Below the pieces are notes generated by a model. That model did no database searches, was not told where the DNA came from, and saw only the letters and a list, made by a program, of their open reading frames with translations. Both the position numbers and the translations under genes were made by a program. Positions 4,690 to 9,204 of a DNA stretch of 9,204 bases are shown in pieces. Position 1 is the stretch's first letter. Each line of letters starts with the position of its first letter. Origin of the DNA: Kiritimatiellia bacterium (GTDB lineage Bacteria; Verrucomicrobiota; Kiritimatiellia; RFP12; UBA1067); the NCBI GenBank assembly GCA_028701555.1, contig JAQVQN010000069.1:1-9204 (forward strand), read 5' to 3'.

Positions 4690-7671
4690 TCAGTGGTGGA
4701 TTTTGATGCGGTAAAGTTGAAGCCGGTAAGCGTCGGGTTCGTCGCTCGCAGGTTGGCCTAGGCGGCTGGCTGAGAGACGTATAAAGCGGGCCGACGGATA
4801 ACCGATGACCGTGTATAAATCAAGCGTCAGCCCTTTAGCATCCGGTGTCGGCAGATCTTCGTAGCTCTTGACGGTGGAGTACGTGCCCGGTTCTGTGGCC
4901 AGTTCAAGTTTGAAGGCCGAAGGAAATCCAGCGGCTGTACCTCCCTTCGAAGCGATATCGGCGCGGGGAAGCAGGGTGAGCCCTGTTATGGGTTTGGTTT
5001 CGTTCAGGTCGATCTCGATCCACTCTTCAGCCTTGTCGGACTGGTGAACTTTAGAGCTGTATCCTTTCCGGGTGGTTTCGCTCTCAGGGGCCAGCAAATT
5101 ATCGATGCTCCATCCGCCTGCTTCGTGTGAACTGGACGCACGCACTTTGGGACGCGAAGCATCGACGGTTTCATCATGGCTGACTGTAGGATCTGCCCAA
5201 GCGTCTGCAGGCAGGTCGCACACTTGCACGCGATATTTGCCGGGCGCGAGACCGGTCAAGGGACGTTGGCGACCGTTGACCGTGAAAGTTCCGCCGGCAG
5301 GCAGAACGATATCGGCCTGTGTGCCTTTCGGAACAGACAGCGACAAGTTAAAAGTTGCACCGTCGAGTTCCCATTCGCAGCGTATCGGACCGTGCGGTGT
5401 CGGCACCAAGCCTTTGGCCCAGCGCACCGTGTTAACCGGCTGCGGTCTGACCCGGAAACGCCGGTAGCCCGGTTCGCAGGGCGTGACTCCCAGCAGGAAG
5501 GCGCTGAAGTGACCGGCGATGGCTGTGTCGGGATGAGACTCATCGCCCCAGCCTTTGGTTTGCAAACCCATGCATTCAGTAGTGGTCCAAGCTCCTTGCC
5601 AGTTGGGGCTAAGCAGTTTGAGCCAGTTATGGTCGAAGATCATCTTCAACCCGGCATGTGCGAACCCGTAGTTAAGCAGTCCGCGGCTGGCCAGGCTCTG
5701 AAACTTGCCGTGTCCGATCTTTTTAAATTGAGGCGCGACCCGTTTTGCCTGCTCCGGCGTCAGCAGGCCCATAGCCAGCGCGAGCGCGTTGGCTTCCGGA
5801 CCGAAGTGCGGCACTTCCAAAGCGTGTTTGAAGGACCCTGCCCGTTCATCCCACAATTGATCGAACAAAGCGGTTTTGATCTTTTCGGCCTGTTGTGCCG
5901 CAACCTCGCTTTCCTTTGCAAAACCCAGTTCGAGGGCGATACGAGAGGCATCACGGAAAGTACCCCACAGCAGGATGTTCATGAAAGAGCGGGTGCGGAG
6001 GTCTCCCAGATTTAGGTTGCCCGCATGCTTGGAGGTTTCCGGGCGCTGGACGAAAAGATTGTTGGTGCCGATGTGGTTCTGCAAATAAGACAGCAGCCGG
6101 GAGATGGATGGCCAGAGGGATCGCAGTGTTTCGGTGTCTGCAGTGTACAGCAGATGTTCCCAAGCGACGGGCACTAGCCAAGCCGCAAACTCGTCGGACG
6201 GGAACGGGCCGTAGTCGTCCAAAGGCGGCGGTTCGCTGCGTTCGGGGTATGGCGAGGCGTGTACATAGCCGTCGGGCGTTTGGTTGAAAGCCAGCATCTT
6301 GAGCGAGTCGCGCATGTAAGGTAGATTCTGGAAGGCGTAGTATTCGTTAGGCTGCGCGAAGTAAAGGTCGCCGGACCAGACCAGGCGGTCACGTTTGGCG
6401 CCGTCGGCGACAAAAGCGAGTGTCCGCGCGAAATCCCATTGATCGAGACTGCCGGAGAAATCATCCTTCAGCAGTACCCGGCCTTGACGGTTTTTGACCG
6501 CGATATAGTCGAACAGCGGCCATTTCTCCTTGGGAGTATAAAAACCAACACGTCCTGATTTGAAAACGTGGTCCTCGGTTTCGACCACGAGGGCATCATC
6601 CAGCCACAAAGAGAGAGAAGGACCCCGCGTGTCGATTCTCAGACGGTGCCTTGTGCCGTCGGTCAACGGTTCCGCCAATTTATGCTCGCGGAGCAGGGTG
6701 TCGTCGCCGTTCTGCCGCCGGATCAGGCGGCATGTGCCGTCTAGAGATACTTCAGCGAGGTATGCGTTACGAGTGTCACGGGCACGGAAGGCCACGCCTG
6801 CCGCTGAAACGTGATCAGGGTTCGACCTCAGTTCAAAAAGTGTTTCAATCACGGCATCCCGCCAGTCCGCGCCTTTTTTGCTCAAGCCGATATCTTCTGC
6901 CTGTTCAAGCTTACGCGGCAGCAGCCAGCCGTCGACGGTTTTCCAGGCGTTGTGATTTGGGAAGGATGCGATCTGCAAGGTCCAGGTGCTGATGGCCCAC
7001 AATTGGTTAAGGCGCTCGTCGCTGCACAGGAAGAAGCCGTCGTGAGGGGAGCGGTCATAGACCTCGCTGTTGATCATTGCCACGAAATCGATGTCCGCTG
7101 CTGTGCCGGGGGTGTCAAGCTGCAAACGCACGTAACGTGCCTGGCCCTGAATCAGCGGCGCGATAAAAAAGCCGTCGCGCGGTATGGTGTAGGTCTCGTG
7201 GCGATAAATGTTGCCTGGCAACACGGGCAGGTCAAACGTTTTGCCCAAGTAGCGGGCGCTGGTCTGACGCGTGAAGCAGCCGGTCGGCGAGAGACCGTTA
7301 GGATGACATGCGTATGACAGGCGCAGCGTTGGCAAGCCTGCGCGGGCTGTGACCTTAAAGAGCGCATAGCCGCCGACACTGCCTTTGCCGAAATCTAGCG
7401 CCACGAAAGGTTGCGCGCCGTCCTTGTCGAAACGCAGGCGGCAACTGCGCCCATCCTCCACGAGGAGATTGGAGGCGTCCGACACATTGCCTTGAGTTTT
7501 CAAGACGCGTTCTGGCAAGACCCGGTTCGAGTGGGGTGTCAGTATATGCGCCCGCGCTTCGTCGATCCAACGGTCATCGGCTATATTTTCAACTGTCCGG
7601 CAGGCGGTGGCTGATAGCAAGATGGCGGTGGTGACCCCAGTACGCATACAAGTTTTTTTGTATAAATTCAT
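4690..7671 (-). CDS. Exported multidomain alpha-L-rhamnosidase, GH78-like, with inserted lectin-like domain and C-terminal CBM32-like domain
   Basis: From ATG 7671 the product has 993 residues; a GTG at 7710 would add 13 residues ahead of the signal and is less likely. Residues 1-24 are an export signal (MNLYKKTCMRTGV, then a hydrophobic core) ending at SATAC, a possible lipobox with C24. Residues about 40-250 are N-terminal beta domains. Residues about 255-412 are an inserted concanavalin-like domain (AGVAFRARDTRNAYLAEV, GRVGFYTPKEK). The catalytic alpha/alpha barrel runs from about 413 to 728, with DGAKRDRLVWSGDL at 423-436, DDYGPFPSDEFAAWLVP, and WTTTEC at 695-700. Residues 729-820 form the GH78 C-terminal sandwich (GVTPCEPGYRRFRVRPQP). 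Residues 837-992 look like F5/8-type C/CBM32. The reaction expected is release of terminal L-rhamnose. The position often held by the Glu general acid is D428 here, which may be a subgroup trait. The ribosome site is weak. The family is sure; the exact substrate is not. Confidence 0.92.
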   Translation of the reverse strand: MNLYKKTCMRTGVTTAILLSATACRTVENIADDRWIDEARAHILTPHSNRVLPERVLKTQGNVSDASNLLVEDGRSCRLRFDKDGAQPFVALDFGKGSVGGYALFKVTARAGLPTLRLSYACHPNGLSPTGCFTRQTSARYLGKTFDLPVLPGNIYRHETYTIPRDGFFIAPLIQGQARYVRLQLDTPGTAADIDFVAMINSEVYDRSPHDGFFLCSDERLNQLWAISTWTLQIASFPNHNAWKTVDGWLLPRKLEQAEDIGLSKKGADWRDAVIETLFELRSNPDHVSAAGVAFRARDTRNAYLAEVSLDGTCRLIRRQNGDDTLLREHKLAEPLTDGTRHRLRIDTRGPSLSLWLDDALVVETEDHVFKSGRVGFYTPKEKWPLFDYIAVKNRQGRVLLKDDFSGSLDQWDFARTLAFVADGAKRDRLVWSGDLYFAQPNEYYAFQNLPYMRDSLKMLAFNQTPDGYVHASPYPERSEPPPLDDYGPFPSDEFAAWLVPVAWEHLLYTADTETLRSLWPSISRLLSYLQNHIGTNNLFVQRPETSKHAGNLNLGDLRTRSFMNILLWGTFRDASRIALELGFAKESEVAAQQAEKIKTALFDQLWDERAGSFKHALEVPHFGPEANALALAMGLLTPEQAKRVAPQFKKIGHGKFQSLASRGLLNYGFAHAGLKMIFDHNWLKLLSPNWQGAWTTTECMGLQTKGWGDESHPDTAIAGHFSAFLLGVTPCEPGYRRFRVRPQPVNTVRWAKGLVPTPHGPIRCEWELDGATFNLSLSVPKGTQADIVLPAGGTFTVNGRQRPLTGLAPGKYRVQVCDLPADAWADPTVSHDETVDASRPKVRASSSHEAGGWSIDNLLAPESETTRKGYSSKVHQSDKAEEWIEIDLNETKPITGLTLLPRADIASKGGTAAGFPSAFKLELATEPGTYSTVKSYEDLPTPDAKGLTLDLYTVIGYPSARFIRLSASRLGQPASDEPDAYRLQLYRIKIHH

Positions 7672-7804
7672 TTTCGAATTTTCCCATAATTCAGCCGAAA
7701 CCTGCAACACAATTAACAGCAGGAATTATGAGCTAGGTTATCCGTTCACGAGTCGCAAAAGGTGTGTTATAATGCGGGCACGAATAGGAGAAGAAAGGTT
7801 CATC
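7672..7804. other. Divergent intergenic region between the rhamnosidase gene and ileS
   Basis: These 133 bases separate the start codons of two genes read in opposite directions. The ileS promoter on the + strand is clear. For the - strand gene I see only AT-rich stretches and no convincing pair of promoter boxes, so it may use an activator or an alternative sigma factor. Confidence 0.6.
7745..7773 (+). promoter_or_regulatory. Promoter of ileS, with extended -10
   Basis: TTCACG (7745-7750) is followed after exactly 17 bases by TATAAT (7768-7773). TG precedes the -10 hexamer with one base between (TGTTATAAT), a perfect extended -10. A transcript starting near 7780 would have a leader of about 25 bases, too short for a T-box or other riboswitch, so direct attenuation control of ileS looks unlikely. 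Confidence 0.75.
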
Positions 7805-9204
7805 ATGTTTCAGCCAGTTTCGAACAAGATTGATTTTCCGGCAATGGAGCGCGAGATTCTCGACCTCTGGGATGAGCGGGGGACGTTCCGCAAGAGCGTG
7901 GCGCGCAACCGGGGCAAGCGCGATTATGTGTTTTATGACGGTCCGCCTTTTGCTACAGGCATGCCGCATTACGGACATCTGCTGGCCGGCACAATCAAGG
8001 ACATAGTGCCGCGCTACCAGACCATGCGCGGTTATCATGTCGAACGGCGCTTCGGGTGGGATTGTCATGGCCTGCCGATCGAAGCTCTGGCTCAGGAGGC
8101 GTTGGGCGTTAGCGGCGCACACGAGATACGCCAGTTTGGCATCGGCAAGTTCAATGAGCAATGCCGCTCAATGGTTCTGACTTATGTGGATGAGTGGCGC
8201 AGGACTGTGACACGTATGGGCCGCTGGGTCGATTTCGACAACGACTACAAGACCATGGACCCTGATTTCATGGAGACCATCTGGTGGGTGTTCAAGCAAC
8301 TTTGGGCGCAGGGCCGCGTCTACAAGTCCTACCGCATCATGCCTTACAGTTGGAAGCTCAGTACTCCGCTCAGCAATTTTGAGGCAGGCAGCAACTACAA
8401 AGACGTGCAGGATCCGGCGGTGACGGTCGGCGTGAAGGTGACGCGCGGCGCTGATCAGTCTTGGGGCGACACGCGGCTGCTGGTCTGGACGACCACGCCG
8501 TGGACGCTTCCCGAGAATCTGGCGATCTGCGCCGGGCCTGACATTGATTACGTGGTGGTGCGTGACGCGAAAGAACCGGTTTGCTACGTTATGGCCGAGG
8601 CGCGGCTGTCCGCATATTACAAGGAAGCGGAAGCCTACAGCGAGGTGGCCCGCGTCAAAGGGCGTGACCTTTTTGGGTGGGAGTACGAACCCATGTTTCC
8701 GTACTTCGCCGAATTTGCCGAGCAAGGCGCTTTCCGTGTGCTGAATGATGGTTTCGTCAGCACCGAAGACGGCACGGGTCTGGTACACATGGCGCCAGCT
8801 TATGGCGAGGATGACTTCAGGGTCTGCAAGGCTGCCGGCATCAATGTCATCGCCGACCCGCTGGACGCCTCTTGCAACTTCACGGCGGAAGTGCCGGAAT
8901 ATGCGGGGCGTTTCTGCAAGGATTGCGACAAAGATCTGATCAGGCGTCTGAAACAAGAGGGCAAACTGGTGCATCAGTCGACGATCGTGCACAGCTATCC
9001 TTTCTGCGACCGCACCGACACGCCGCTGATCTATCGCGCCATCGAGGCTTGGTATGTGAAAGTCGAAGATCTGCATGATTGCCTGGTACGCAACAACGAG
9101 TCGGTGCATTGGATGCCGGAATACGTGGGTGACAAACGTTTCGGCAACTGGCTCAAAGAGGCGCGCGACTGGAACATCAGCCGTAACCGTTTCTGGGGTT
9201 CTTG
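7805..9204 (+). CDS. ileS: Isoleucyl-tRNA synthetase, N-terminal 466 residues (runs off the window)
   Basis: This cytoplasmic class I synthetase charges tRNA-Ile with isoleucine and edits mischarged valine. The frame starts at ATG 7805, with GAAAGG at 7793-7798 six bases upstream, and stays open to the last base, so the gene is cut by the window end. The class I signature is P54-HYGH, inside YDGPPFATGMPHYGHLLAG. GWDCHGLPIE (84-93) and YSWKLSTPLSNFEA (181-194) follow. The editing domain has TTTPWTLPEN (229-238) and GTGLVHMAPAYGEDD (323-337), with the conserved Asp at the end. HSYPFCDRTDTPLIYRA and NISRNRFWGS lead into the second half of the Rossmann domain. The KMSKS motif and the anticodon domain would lie beyond the edge. 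These motifs fit the longer eukaryote-like IleRS type (about 1050 residues), which tends to be less sensitive to mupirocin. It is a housekeeping gene with its own promoter. Confidence 0.97.
   Translation, partial: MFQPVSNKIDFPAMEREILDLWDERGTFRKSVARNRGKRDYVFYDGPPFATGMPHYGHLLAGTIKDIVPRYQTMRGYHVERRFGWDCHGLPIEALAQEALGVSGAHEIRQFGIGKFNEQCRSMVLTYVDEWRRTVTRMGRWVDFDNDYKTMDPDFMETIWWVFKQLWAQGRVYKSYRIMPYSWKLSTPLSNFEAGSNYKDVQDPAVTVGVKVTRGADQSWGDTRLLVWTTTPWTLPENLAICAGPDIDYVVVRDAKEPVCYVMAEARLSAYYKEAEAYSEVARVKGRDLFGWEYEPMFPYFAEFAEQGAFRVLNDGFVSTEDGTGLVHMAPAYGEDDFRVCKAAGINVIADPLDASCNFTAEVPEYAGRFCKDCDKDLIRRLKQEGKLVHQSTIVHSYPFCDRTDTPLIYRAIEAWYVKVEDLHDCLVRNNESVHWMPEYVGDKRFGNWLKEARDWNISRNRFWGS

Noticed and set aside
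5176..6015. 279-codon plus-strand open frame opposite the rhamnosidase gene
   Set aside because: It lies within the GH78 catalytic and C-terminal coding region, lacks motifs and a credible start, and is best explained as a shadow.
7646..7663. Inverted repeat ATACAA/TTGTAT around a run of seven T in the rhamnosidase signal region, considered as a phase-variable tract or frameshift slip site
   Set aside because: The run is only seven bases and encodes two lysines of a normal signal peptide; the heptamer is not in the phase needed for programmed -1 slippage.
7774..7804. T-box riboswitch or attenuator ahead of ileS
   Set aside because: The predicted promoter leaves a leader of only about 25 bases, with no hairpin and no T-box sequence.
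8168..9109. 313-codon minus-strand open frame opposite ileS
   Set aside because: The + strand carries unmistakable IleRS motifs across the same bases; the antisense frame has none.

Overview
The window reads as chromosome from a Gram-negative heterotroph. It carries a broken type I restriction-modification (R-M) locus on the left, a pair of secreted deoxysugar hydrolases in the middle, and the 5' part of a housekeeping isoleucyl-tRNA synthetase gene on the right. The moderately high GC, the exported GH29 and GH78 enzymes and the long IleRS with eukaryote-like motifs would fit a polysaccharide-degrading member of the PVC group (Verrucomicrobiota/Kiritimatiellota). That placement is an inference from gene content, not something the sequence proves.

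Bases 1-2898, defence locus, all on the + strand and tightly packed. In order it holds the 3' tail of an unidentified gene, a half-size hsdS, a 359-codon gene for a zinc-ribbon protein with a C-terminal TIR-like/nucleoside deoxyribosyltransferase-like domain, and an hsdR remnant. hsdR has lost its N-terminal nuclease region and most of its second half, is spread over three frames, and keeps only the first helicase lobe and a C-terminal tail. hsdS also looks like an internal-deletion product. The TIR-like gene between them is full length with its key motifs present, and is visibly more AT-rich than the hsdR remnant. It is the best candidate here for an under-described, still functional defence component.

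Bases 2899-3285, no intact gene. This stretch holds a short tandem repeat of TCTAGAA, a possible gene remnant on the - strand, and a candidate promoter for the fucosidase.

Bases 3286-7671, two convergent exported glycoside hydrolases whose stop codons lie 27 bases apart. One is a GH29 alpha-L-fucosidase (+) and the other a multidomain GH78 alpha-L-rhamnosidase (-) with an inserted concanavalin-like domain and a C-terminal discoidin/CBM32-like domain. Together they suggest removal of terminal fucose and rhamnose from plant, algal or mucin-type glycans.

Bases 7672-9204, a divergent intergenic region with a strong extended -10 promoter, then ileS, which runs off the right edge of the window.
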